NCBI GenBank assembly: GCA_944739405.2
Contig: OX123183.2
Span: forward strand, 94,564,729-94,628,728
Direction: 5' to 3'
Length of the DNA: 64,000 bases
Origin: Euclidia mi
Lineage: Eukaryota; Arthropoda; Insecta; Lepidoptera; Erebidae
In this document: positions 53,583 through 64,000 of the stretch, piece after piece
Layout: each line of letters opens with the position of its first letter
Numbering within the stretch: the stretch's first letter is position 1
Program-made: the position numbers and the translations under genes
The notes under the pieces: model-generated
What the model saw: only the letters and a program-made list of their open reading frames with translations
Database searches by the model: none
Told to the model about the DNA's origin: nothing

Positions 53583-56500
53583 TAAATAATAAATATCAAG
53601 TAATTAAATATAAGATTAAAAACACATTTATTTTAATACCACAATGCGTAAGCGTCGTATTTATTTTTTACGGCGTGTGATTTGTACGGTGTGTGCATTC
53701 AGTTTTATACCGCACTCGTGTGTTAACAAAGATGGAGACTGCGACAGAGAAGGAGTGCTGCTTGGCAACAGATAATTTGGTCTGTCTTATTAAATGACAG
53801 GTAACAAGATCGTTACCATGGAAACGTATTTTTATGCGAATGTCGACCTAATTGTCCTTGAATGTCTGTTAGAAAATAAGCTTATGGTGGGTCATGATTC
53901 AAGGTTGTCGATAGTACTAAATAAACGATATGCATAAAATTAATTATTGTCTGTGAAACATAATTATGTAGTTACCGTTATTATGTTTCACAGTCAATTA
54001 ATATTCTTTTTTTATATCTGTACGATGTATATTTCAAAGAAAATTATTAATAAGATAAGTACTAATTAATAGTGATAATTAGATAAATTATAAAAAAAAG
54101 AATCAGTTGAGCTTATAAAAGCCTCCTGAAGTTAATTTTGGAAGTGTTTCACTAGCTCGCATTAAATGTAGAAACCATGTTTTTAATTGCCGTATAAAGT
54201 AATTGGGTGAAAAAATTGGTGAATATTTTTAACAGACGTAAAATATTGGTTGTTTATCAAGTGTTACTCACTGCTTTTGTTGACTACAGTTTACTAGTAA
54301 TATCCTAGCCAATCCAATGACAAATCATAAATCGAAAACTGTGATAAATAATGTTGTATGTCGAGCGGCCCGACAAATCAAAAACCTGTCGCAAACGGAC
54401 ACAAAGTGATTGCGAAATTCGATATCGAATTGATATGAACGTTTAGAATGTCGTGGCCGACATCCAGTAAATTATACCACTCCTGTATTAAAAAAGACAC
54501 TCTGTAGCCGGACACCATGGTACTAAACACGAAAGGACGGAACAGGTAAAAAGTATATTGTTTGAAATATCGATTACTGGGCTATTGTTACGTATTTTTA
54601 TGTTTTAGGCTTGTGGACTTATGGCTCCAAGTGACGGTCTTAGGACTGTACTGCGACAACGCTAAGATTATGACAAAGAGATATCTACCTACCTATGTTT
54701 ATACTTGAAACTTCAATTTGTCTGAATAGCAAAAAGAACTGTAGACATTCGTACAAACCAATGCTGTCAACTTTACCTGGTTCTATTGAAGTGTATTTAG
54801 ACCCAAGTCAATAAATTTATCAGAACCAATATAATGAAAGCAAATTCAAGCCTGAAATATAATACAAATTCATTCAAATTCTGTGAGAATTTGGAAGTCG
54901 TTCAGACAGCTGAATACAAGGTACATTACGTCGACATCGCTTTAAATTAACATTAAAGGACATATTCCTTAATGTTAATTAAAGTAGGCGGTTTGCGGTT
55001 TTAAATTGCGTATTTTTTTGCAGTGAAATCACAAGTCAACAAGTTGTTTTTCCACGAGTATTTTTATACGACTGTTATGTTCACGACAGTTTGAAACGAT
55101 GTGAAGTATTTGCACTCATCGGGAACGTACATTGACAGGTAGAAAACCCTTTTCAACTGCCAGAATGTTTTCCTAAAACAACCAGATCATTGTATATAGG
55201 TGTTTGGTGTTCCTTGTCAATTTCATTTTGGCGTACGTGGTTTATATTACATAATCATGATTTGTATAGGACACGATATTTCCTGAAGTGCTTTTATATC
55301 AGATCCGAAGAATTAATGAAAAAATTTGGCTATGTTCTCACTGGGTTAATCTTATGAATTCAGCAAAAGTTGGATCAAGGGCATCTGTTAACAGATACGA
55401 ATAAAGGGCCCTACATCAATAACGTAAAAAGACGTGTAATATGTACAAATTTAGCTTTACTTGTGATAAAAAATAAATGATTTCACAGCCGTTGCCGAAC
55501 CTCACCGGAGCCTCTACTAGGGGGTGATGTGTTCCATGGCTCTACAACGGGGGCCCATATGGCAGAGTGACCAGACGGAGTGCCGGCCGTCAGGATCGTG
55601 AAAATATTTGCACAAACTCTTTCGAGGAGTAGTACCCTTTGTGCCCGATCTGGGATCTGGAGGCTCGGTAGTAGATTCCCGCTATCCCTCTACTAAATAA
55701 ATTGAGGGTGCCTTGATTTTTAGTCTGTTGATCGATCTCGCTTACTCTCTTCACCAAAAAACCAGCATTGAGTGGTGGAGGGAGACCCACTACTGAGGTT
55801 TTAAACCTTGCACCCCAAAAATGGGCTTATCAGAACCTACATAAATTGTTTACTCAAACGGAAAAAGAAAAATTAAATATTCAACATTAGTATAAAATGC
55901 AGGCTAGCCTTAGGTATCAGATAGTCCTCTATGATTTTTAATACGCTTGGAATTTAAACGCTAATATCATAAATATCCTAAAGCTTTGCATTTTAAACCA
56001 TGTAACGTATATGCCATGTAGGCCATACGTTCACAAAACAACGGTCTATTTCAGTTCACTCTATAATATTAACAAAGGAATCACAATACCTGCCATCCTT
56101 CCAAATTAAATGCTAAATAATTAATCAATGAAACCGGTAATAAACCGTGTTCATCATTATTTAGCAGCATAACATTGATGATAATTATATCAAGTATCTA
56201 CAGCCGAGAATTTTCCTTTCTCATAATTATTATTTAATACATTGTAGCTTAATATTCAAATATAATTAATACCAAATCACTCACAATTCCTCATTTCGCA
56301 ACAGAAACGAGGAATTAAAAGATATACTCCCTTGAATAATTTAAATTCGGCTGCCCTAAAATAATTTGAATTCCGCGTAGATGAAGCCAGTTAAAATCCT
56401 TCATAATTAATTTAATTCTTGCTTTATTGCCAGCTGAGTCCCGTAGGTAGGTGGCCGATAATTTTATTAATCTGATTTTGTCCTTTTTCTTTACCGTAAA

Positions 56501-59449
56501 TAATGAGTTCCGTAAGCCTCCCTAACTAAGTGTTGAAACTTTTGTATTGGTATCATATTTTTGTGCGGGATGTTGGAAGAAATAAATAGCTTTAAGTTTT
56601 CAATACGTGCTTAGAATTTGAAACATCTTAAACCGTATCAATGTTCTACTGCTAATAAATGGTATTGTAGGTTTGAAATTAGATGTCTAATTTATAGCTC
56701 AGGTTCACCTCAGTTCACAGTCATGTACAGCTACGAAATGAGAATAATCACCGATTTGGTCATTATTCCCATTTCGCAATTGCGTCTATGTATGTTGTAT
56801 GCAGCGAACCTATTACCGTCTATAACGATAACCTATTATAATACTACTCAGTGCTGCATTATCTTATACCTAGTCTCCATTTATAACCTATAAATTTCTT
56901 TAACTAGGCAAGCAGCAAGCAAAAGTTCTGATGAGTAAGAATCTAAGAAGATAAAGATTATTATATACTTTAGAATCAGAATCATAAACAGTATAATTAT
57001 CTTGGTTACAATTATTATGTTGAGTTACAAAATAATTACTAAGTATAATAAAAGTCTCTTCTCTTCACAAAAATAATTTTAAATGACCATGGTATTATTC
57101 CTTGTTTCTATGAAACAACGCGATATTCCCCATATATTGTAAGAGCCTTAGTTAATATTTTTATTCAGTTTTATAATGAAATGGACGCTTCAGTGATCAG
57201 TTTTAATCTGATTAATATTATTAGACAAAGATTTAACAAAAATAGACAAAAATAGACTGCCGACACAAGAACTCGATAGTCGCCAACAAGCTGTTGTAGC
57301 CAGGCGATTCAAATGTCATTCTATAGTTTTAACTATTAAAAAGGAATAAATAAAAAAAAGATATCAATGACTCGGACTTGCCTCGACTTTTGCGAAAAAA
57401 TAAATACGAATTGACAGCTAATAAAACTGACCTAATAGTGTTGGAAACGACTCACGTTGACCCGACTCAATCCGACGCGATTGGCCTGACACTGACGTAG
57501 ATATCGACTCAGTAGACGCGGCGGAGGGAAATATTTTTTTACGATTTATATTTGACATCTATACAACGAAACACAATTTGTGCGAAAATAATAATTCGCC
57601 ATTGGCATTCGAGCTACGACCATCATTTTTTAATCTTGAAATTAATTTGAAATTTAGAGATGCTATCCCTATATACAAGTAAAATTTGTTCCCCGCGGAA
57701 TTCGCGTGTTACGTTCGGTCATAAATTGGCCGCCTTTGTACAGCGGAATTGGTTTTTATAGTACAATATACATATATCCAACTGCAATAAGAGAATATCG
57801 TATGAGAAAAGAAATAGGCACATTGGAATTGCGAACACAGTCATGTAAATTGGACTTTGACATGTTTTTGAGGCAAACCAGCAATAAAAAATTGATAGAC
57901 TCTTGTAAGAAGGTTATTTATTCTTTTCTGAAACAATGCGAGTTCCCATTGTGATGGAATGTTGCGATGGTATTTCGTTGAAATTTTCAGAAGGCAGATG
58001 CACATTATTGTCGGCGCCTCCTTAGTGTTATTGAACTAAGGTAAACGTTGGGAAGCGTAGCGTTAATGTGGGTGTTATGGGCGCCTTGCTACTTCTGGTT
58101 ACTCGTCGGCTACATGCATCAGCACATCCCAACTGTAATGCTGTCGAATATCGTTCTGAAACATAACGGCAGCGTCGCGTTCTGAATAACCAAGCGTCAC
58201 TCCAATTGACCGACCGGCATAATGTGATGTGATCTTTGCCGTTCAATCTGAATATGGCGATTAAAATAATGGAATCCCGAAAAAATGGGAGCTCGTATTC
58301 AACCTTTTTTATTGTAGGTATTTCTAATGTTCTTACTGAAGGTTGAGCACTAAATTGAATATAAAACGTTTAACACAAGAGGATTTTCGTTTCATCGTGT
58401 ATTTGCATATTTATTGTAGATGAATTGTTAGTAATAAATACACACTACAACATACACACAATTATAATATGATATTTTATGTATTTACGTGGCTTTAGCA
58501 ATGTTACTTCGATAAAAGTTATGCCCAACTTTTAATTAATGAAAAGAGTCTGAAGAGTTTTAATAAGTAGGTAGTTCAGGCAAGATATACCTAACACTTT
58601 AAAATTATTACCTTGTAAAATAGAGTAAAATGTTTCTAATTATGGCATTTAATAGCCTTAGGTTAACAAGCATCGACCAACATAGAAAAATGATATTATA
58701 CCACCAAAGCAGTAACTATGTCTAACAACAACATTAAGTCTTAGTCTTTAGTACGTCGAATAGTGAATAAGACTGTGTCCCAATTTTAATTTACTAAATT
58801 ATTACTCTAGTAACCTAATTCGTATTACATCAAATTAAATTCAACTCAAATATCGCCTTCATTAAGCGTCCAAACCAATGAAGCGCAGTCAATTCGGAAA
58901 GCTCGCATCGTAATTCGTTGCGTCAGCCGCATGGTTTTACTAACGTTTGGCACATTTGCATCCCGAGTAGAGGGACGTTCGTTGCGCTTTGACGGCGTTG
59001 ATGCAGTCTATCTGATAATGTTCGTCGCACACGAGATTAACGATGCGCAGATGGAAGGATATTGACGTTTTTGCTTTATCGTCAGACGTTGCGCGCTTCA
59101 GCTAATTAAATGCGCCAATTCGTAAGTAAAGACTAAAATTCGTTGCGTGGGTCAACGGTCTGGAAGTACTGCACATACTGAAAATAACTTTCTGTCTTTG
59201 GAGTCAAACCATCAGTAGCTTGATCACTGTTACCGATACTGGTAGGCAGCCTCACATCTTAATGTTCTTAAATACATTATTTTTAGATAATCTATACGCT
59301 GATTTGTAAACATAACGTGACATCCTGGATGAGCTGGTTATGGATGTTGTACTTTATTTTTTACGTAGTGGGCTTACAAATCGTTTTTCCTTTTAAAAGT
59401 GAGTAAGCCTCAATCGTTCAACTCGAGGATAAAAAGACATGACAGAATA
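53583..59449. other. Long stretch without a supported gene
   Basis: AT-rich unique sequence. A GC-richer block at 55490-55800 has a 66-codon minus-strand frame and looks like dispersed repeat material I cannot name. The open frames at 56618-56893 and 57706-57954 (+) show no domain. GC-rich islands at 58050-58250 and 58860-59150 also lack recognisable coding sequence. Confidence 0.5.
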
Positions 59450-60742
59450 CGAGGGTCAAACTGAAAGTTCTTAGAACTGGCCACTTATAAACAATATAAT
59501 AAAAAAAATATTCTAAAATTTGAAAATAGAACTCTTTGCCAATATTACTGAGTATATATTTCATTCATTTGTCATTTGTTTTACGATTTGGCGGCAAATT
59601 GAAAATTGTCTGTGTCACGTCAACATGAATTTAACACGAGAAAATTTTCGTGCAATGATTTTTTATGACTTTCGATGTCATTTAAGTCAACAAGAAAGTT
59701 ATGATAGACTACGATTGGCCTTTCACGATGAAGCCCCATCTCGTGCGACTGCTTACAACTGGTTTAATGAGTTTAAACGTGGTCGCACTAATCTCACTGA
59801 TGATGTACGTGAGGGACGGCCTTCTACGGCGACGACTGAAAATAACATCTGTGTTGTGCGGCGTATGATAGAGACTGACAAAAGAGTGACCTATCAGCAG
59901 ATTCGGACAAGCTTAGGCATCGGTATGAGTCAAGTGCACAAAATCCTCCACGAACATTTAGCGGTCAGGAAGCTTTGCGCCCGGTGGATACCTCATAAGT
60001 TGACTAAGGCTCAAAAACTCCATCGTGTGGATTGGTGCCGTAAAATGATTGAAAGATTTAACGGAGGTGACTCAAATGCTGTGTTCGACATACTAACAGG
60101 TGGCGAAAGCTGGATTTACTGTTATGATCCTGAAACCAAAAGACAATCTGCTCAGTGGGTGTTTCCTTTCGAGGAGTTGCCAACTAAAGTGAAGAGAGAT
60201 CGAAGTGCGGGAAAAAAAATGGTGGCCTCGTTCTTTGGAAGGATAGGTCATTTCGCAACAATTGTGTTAGAGGATCAAAAAACAGTTTCTGCATAATGGT
60301 ACACTACCAATTGTTTGCCACTTGTCTTGGAAAAAGTTCGAGAGAAACGACCTCGCAGTAGGATCCTCCTTCACTACGACAACGCCTCGTCGCACACCGC
60401 CAAGCGAACGATCGACTATTTGGCGACATCAAACGTTGAATTACTGGGTCACCCGCCGTATAGCCCCGACCTCGCGCCTTGTGATTTTTATTTATTTCCA
60501 AAAATTAAAGAAAAACTTAAAGGAAAGCGGTTTATGAATGCTGAAGAAGCGGTGGCTGCGTATCGCGATGCCATTGAAGAGACCCCTAAGGACGAGCGGG
60601 CAAAGTGCTTTTCCCAGTGGTTCCATCGCATGCAGCGGTGTATTGACGTCAATGGACAATATTTTGAAAAGATATAATAAAACTAATAACTGGCTAATGT
60701 AATCAGTTTTTGATTTTCTAAGAACTTTCAGTTTGACCCTCG
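59450..60742 (+). mobile_element. mariner element, complete ends
   Basis: 1293 bp with 27-bp perfect TIRs starting CGAGGGTCAAACTGAAAGTT and TA duplications at 59448-59449 and 60743-60744. Size and TA target are standard for mariner. Confidence 0.95.
59625..60677 (+). pseudogene. mariner transposase (DD34D), inactivated
   Basis: From ATG 59625 the product starts MNLTRENFRAMIFYDFRCHL, with an HTH region (YDRLRLAFHDEAPSRATAYN, GRPSTATTE), the linker WIPHKLTKAQKLHRVDWC, and catalytic motifs. The first catalytic motif reads TGGESWIY where mariners have TGDE, so the Asp is Gly. The second, HYDNASSHTA, and the third, YSPDLAPCDFYLFP, are intact. A TAA at 60294-60296 interrupts the same frame. The frame is otherwise open end to end, so decay is modest. 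Confidence 0.93.
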
Positions 60743-60744
60743 TA

Positions 60745-62891
60745 CAAACAAATTCACAGAAATATAAAACTCAAAATATCGTGCTCTCTCGATGTACGAT
60801 CTCAAATTTTCAGATGTGTTGCTTTTTCCTAAAATGAATTTGTAGTACTATGGTTGCGTCTCCTATACCGTACATATGTGCTTTGAGCGAAATGGAATTG
60901 TACAGTTGGTATTCAATTTATCTTTTAGACCGGCTTTCGTATTTTTATGCCTGAAGTGAATGTATTTATTGGACATTTGGTTAGTATAGTACAAGTTCCG
61001 CCCAGTTTGAGATCAGGTGCCGTGTGTAAGTTGTCCTAGGATAGACAGACACTGCTATCAATGATAAAGTTGTTTAATCGCCGCCATCTTGCAATTCGCA
61101 CTGTGCTGAGTACTGTAGTCAATTTATAAAATTACACTTTATGTAATCCACAAATAGTTGATAATTCTCTGATTATTCTTCATGTCCATTGATTAAATAT
61201 TCGCTATATGCCCTGCAATGCACGAATCATTCTCTACCTACTACACTAGACTACTAATAGGTACATCAATCTAATACATTAGATGCCTTTGGGTAATCAA
61301 GTAAATATGTGGTGGTGACCACTTACTATCAGGTTTGAATGTATTGGCTACTACAATACTGTGCCTACAAGTTTACTTTAAAATAGTAAAAATCGTTTGA
61401 AAGTTTTTTTTGTATTTTCTCGTTATTTTACCTAAACATCTTTGTTTTTAAGGATACTGGTGAGATGCCGACTGTAAATTTTAATCATTTAGTCTGTTAT
61501 GAAGGTCAATCTCTGACCAAATACCACTACCTATAAATAGGTATTCATTATTTTACAACTCACTCCGGTAACAAAAATAAACTCATTCATGCTCAAAGAG
61601 TTTGATGAATTTCATTTGACGTTCATGTCGGGACATTCACAATGTTCACTCATGCGTTAATGTCACTAAGTACAACGTGCCGCTTTAATTAGTCATAGAC
61701 TACTCAGAACTAATAAGTTCTCTAGTAGTCTATTACACAAGATTTTTGATACGCGCTGCTAGCTGTTGCTGCCGTCTGTGGTTGAGTTCGAAATCAAGAC
61801 CGCAGTAACACTGTCACATCGCTACGAAATGTTTCCGTGACATGACACGCTGAGATGTCATCTGCTGCTGCTGTCTACGAATATGCAGAAAGTTGGCGAC
61901 TTGAAACTCTAGGTTCGCTTTCTAGTCTAATTAGATCTTGACAGATAATTCGTTAGTCCACGGAACGACTGCCGTTTGACCTCCGTAACCCAGAAGAGAA
62001 GCCATATTCCATGACCAGAACCGAACGAAAACTAAGTCCTGCGCGTGTCATTGAACCGAAGACCATCTGCATGCGTTCTCCTTACGTTTTCAAAGTAAAT
62101 TTATCTAACTTTCTGGTAAAATATATTTCGGTGAACGTTACATGTTTTTCTGATTCACTAATTCTGGATAAGCGTTATCACCTAAGTATATAAATTTAAT
62201 AAGACTTAAACTAGATTTATATGCTGTTATCTATCAAGTAGTTCCAACGGAACTTATGAGGGCAGTGAGGCCCTTAATATTTTATTTAAACTCTTGAGTA
62301 AAACCTTCCTATATAAATCTCGAGCTATACATTTTTTACTGGAAAACTATAAAACAAACGTAAAAATACGTAAAAAATAAATAGCTAATATGAGATCCAA
62401 CTCAAGTATATTATAATAATAAATTGGTACATAATAATATCATATCACCATTCACCATTGATTTTGTTATATTTTCTTCAGCAAAATTATCTCAAGTTTG
62501 TAAGAAAATTTCAAGTCAGTTTTATACGTGTGGATAAGGCGTTTTCTGGTCGCGTCTGAACGGCGCCGAAAGTGTGACGTCATGGTGAAAGTCTGACGTT
62601 ACTGGAGCAAAGAAACAGGATAGTTCATACATTCAAGGTCCAAATACCCGCAAGACAGTTTGATAGTTTGATTTGTTCACTAACCTTTTGGCGGTATTTA
62701 TTAAGGTACAATACCGATAAAAGAGGACTAACTTTTGAGGTGCGTTCGTCAATCTCAACTTGTCAGAGTAAAACCTCGGGCAAGGAGGCTTTATTGTAAG
62801 GATAAAGCCGTTATTGGGTGTTCTTTAAAAAAATTAATAGAATACACTAAGCTTCCGTAACTTTGAATACCAGAGTAACATTTAATGAAGA
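60745..62891. other. No supported gene
   Basis: No domain-bearing frame. Open frames such as 62011-62193 (+) have no motif. Confidence 0.5.
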
Positions 62892-64000
62892 ACATACATA
62901 CATACATATGCTCACGCCTTTTTCCCGTCGGGGTAGGCAGAGACAACAGATCGCCACTTGCTTCTATCCTTGCAAACCTCACGTGCTTCCTCTACATTCA
63001 TTATTCTTTTCATACATGCTCGCCGGTTGTGGGTGCTTCGGACTTTTTCGTTTTTCAAGACGTCCCCAATTTGGTCCACGAACGTCTTACGAGGTCTGCC
63101 GCAACCGGCTTGTCCATACACCTCTGCCATATATATTTGATTCGTCAATCTTTCTTCACTCATTCTCTCCACGTGTCCAAACCATTTCAGCATTCCTTTC
63201 TCAATCCTTGTCACGACATCTTCTTTCAGGCCACATCGCTCTCGTATTACTGCATTCGGAATTCTATCAATCAGTCTCACCCCACACATACTACGCAGTG
63301 ATCGCATCTCAACTGCGTTAATTCTGCTTGCATGCTTTTTCTGCCATAACCAACACTCACTTCCATACATCAAGGTGGGCACCAGCACTCCATTATGAAC
63401 CGCCAGTCGCGCCTTTTTAGGCACGGTTTGGCCGTTCATAAAGGCATGCAGCGCTCCATTCACACTGTTCCCCGCTATCACTCTCCTTTCAATATCACCT
63501 TCACATCTTCCATCTCTTGTAAACATGCTTCCCAAATATACAAATCTTTCAACTTGTCCCACATTTTCATCTTCAATCGTAATATTACACTCAGTCAAAC
63601 TTTCATTCTTCTCAAACACCATCACTTTCGTCTTTCTTGCATTAACTTTCATACCTTTCGCTTTAAAACTCTCGTTCATGCAGTCCATCATTTGTTGCAA
63701 CTCATTCGCCGATGATGCAAGAATTACTTGATCATCGGCGTATAAGAGGCACTTAACACGCAATCCTACCATATCAATCCCGCAATCAGTTTCCCTCAAA
63801 TCTCTCATGCAGCTATCCATGAATAAGTTGAACAACCAGGGTGAAGCTGGACACCCCTGTCTGACACCTTTAGAGATGTCAAACCAGTCCGTATAGGCAC
63901 CATTAATTCGGACACAGGCCCTCGAATCCCTATAAAGAGATTTTAGAGCCCTTATTATAAAGTTGTCCACCCCATACATAGATAGCACCTTCCATAGTTC
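62892..64000 (-). mobile_element. RTE-like LINE, 3' part, running off the window
   Basis: The element continues beyond 64000 on its 5' side. Its 3' end is the (ATGT)n tail at about 62892-62908, about 3 bases after the stop codon, so there is practically no 3' UTR. That is a known habit of RTE-type LINEs. Confidence 0.88.
62912..63988 (-). CDS. RTE-like LINE reverse transcriptase, C-terminal 358 codons
   Basis: Partial: the frame is open to the window edge. It holds ISKGVRQGCPASPWLFNLFM (RT motif 4), CLLYADDQVILASSANELQQ (catalytic YADD), VERFVYLGSMFTRDG (thumb), YGSECWLWQK, RSMCGV, IEKGMLKWFGHVERM, GCGRPRKTF and the end AYPDGKKA. No stop or frameshift interrupts it, so this copy is younger than the one at 9690. 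Its last codons plus TGA match the SINE 3' end. RTE-clade assignment rests on the KWFGHVERM-type C-terminus and the short simple-repeat tail. Confidence 0.9.
   Translation of the reverse strand: MLSMYGVDNFIIRALKSLYRDSRACVRINGAYTDWFDISKGVRQGCPASPWLFNLFMDSCMRDLRETDCGIDMVGLRVKCLLYADDQVILASSANELQQMMDCMNESFKAKGMKVNARKTKVMVFEKNESLTECNITIEDENVGQVERFVYLGSMFTRDGRCEGDIERRVIAGNSVNGALHAFMNGQTVPKKARLAVHNGVLVPTLMYGSECWLWQKKHASRINAVEMRSLRSMCGVRLIDRIPNAVIRERCGLKEDVVTRIEKGMLKWFGHVERMSEERLTNQIYMAEVYGQAGCGRPRKTFVDQIGDVLKNEKVRSTHNRRACMKRIMNVEEAREVCKDRSKWRSVVSAYPDGKKA

Noticed and set aside
55490..55800. Possible gene or retroelement fragment with a 66-codon minus-strand frame
   Set aside because: No motif could be matched; noted only as GC-richer repeat-like DNA.

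Overview
The window looks like intergenic chromosome from a moth or butterfly (Lepidoptera). This rests on recognising lepidopteran repeat families: tRNA-type SINEs with B boxes, Helitron-like elements ending in CTAG before a T, BEL/Pao and I-clade retrotransposons, and an RTE-like LINE with an (ATGT)n tail. The species cannot be told. I find no credible host gene. Nearly all recognisable coding sequence belongs to transposable elements, and most of it is broken.

Layout: 1-4842 is a near-perfect giant palindrome (arms of at least 1602 bp, 1638-bp spacer) built from an OTU-protease-like fragment and a Jockey-type reverse transcriptase. 5.1-12.7 kb holds an inverted minisatellite, an endonuclease fragment, SINEs, a TIR-bounded segment containing a truncated RTE-like LINE, and Helitron debris. 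12.9-16.4 kb is a decayed Jockey/CR1-like LINE. 16.5-24.4 kb is a complete young BEL/Pao LTR retrotransposon (BEL-1, 16547-24154) inserted into a SINE with a 5-bp target duplication. 24.4-25.9 kb is a truncated Penelope-like element. 26-30 kb is mostly unique AT-rich sequence with hairpins and a SINE. 30085-33915 is a Helitron-like element swollen by about 19 copies of a 111-bp repeat. 34-40 kb is sparse, with a dispersed repeat, a small MITE and a SINE.

40165-50507 is a second BEL/Pao element (BEL-2) with LTRs that look identical but with large deletions in pol. A full-length, apparently intact I-clade LINE (43955-49423) sits inside its gag gene, bounded by an 11-bp target duplication. 50.5-53.6 kb has a second Helitron-like element, a decayed Tc1-like transposase and a third Helitron 3' end. 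53.6-59.4 kb and 60.7-62.9 kb show no genes. 59450-60742 is a mariner with perfect 27-bp TIRs but a dead transposase. 62892-64000 is an RTE-like LINE running off the window; its last codons and tail match the 3' end of the SINE family found at 6.7, 26.0, 29.5 and 39.6 kb, so a probable SINE and LINE partner pair lies in one window.

The most notable items are: the palindrome with an AT-rich hairpin at its inner joint; the SINE tail matching the LINE C-terminal codons; a tandem array carrying a snap-back insertion duplicated as a higher-order repeat; the AAGATGGCGGC-like (YY1/Pho-type) motif repeated in two separate Helitron-like elements; the BEL-1 gag and protease separated by a single in-frame amber codon; and a pentanucleotide microsatellite where BEL-2 has lost the front of its RT.
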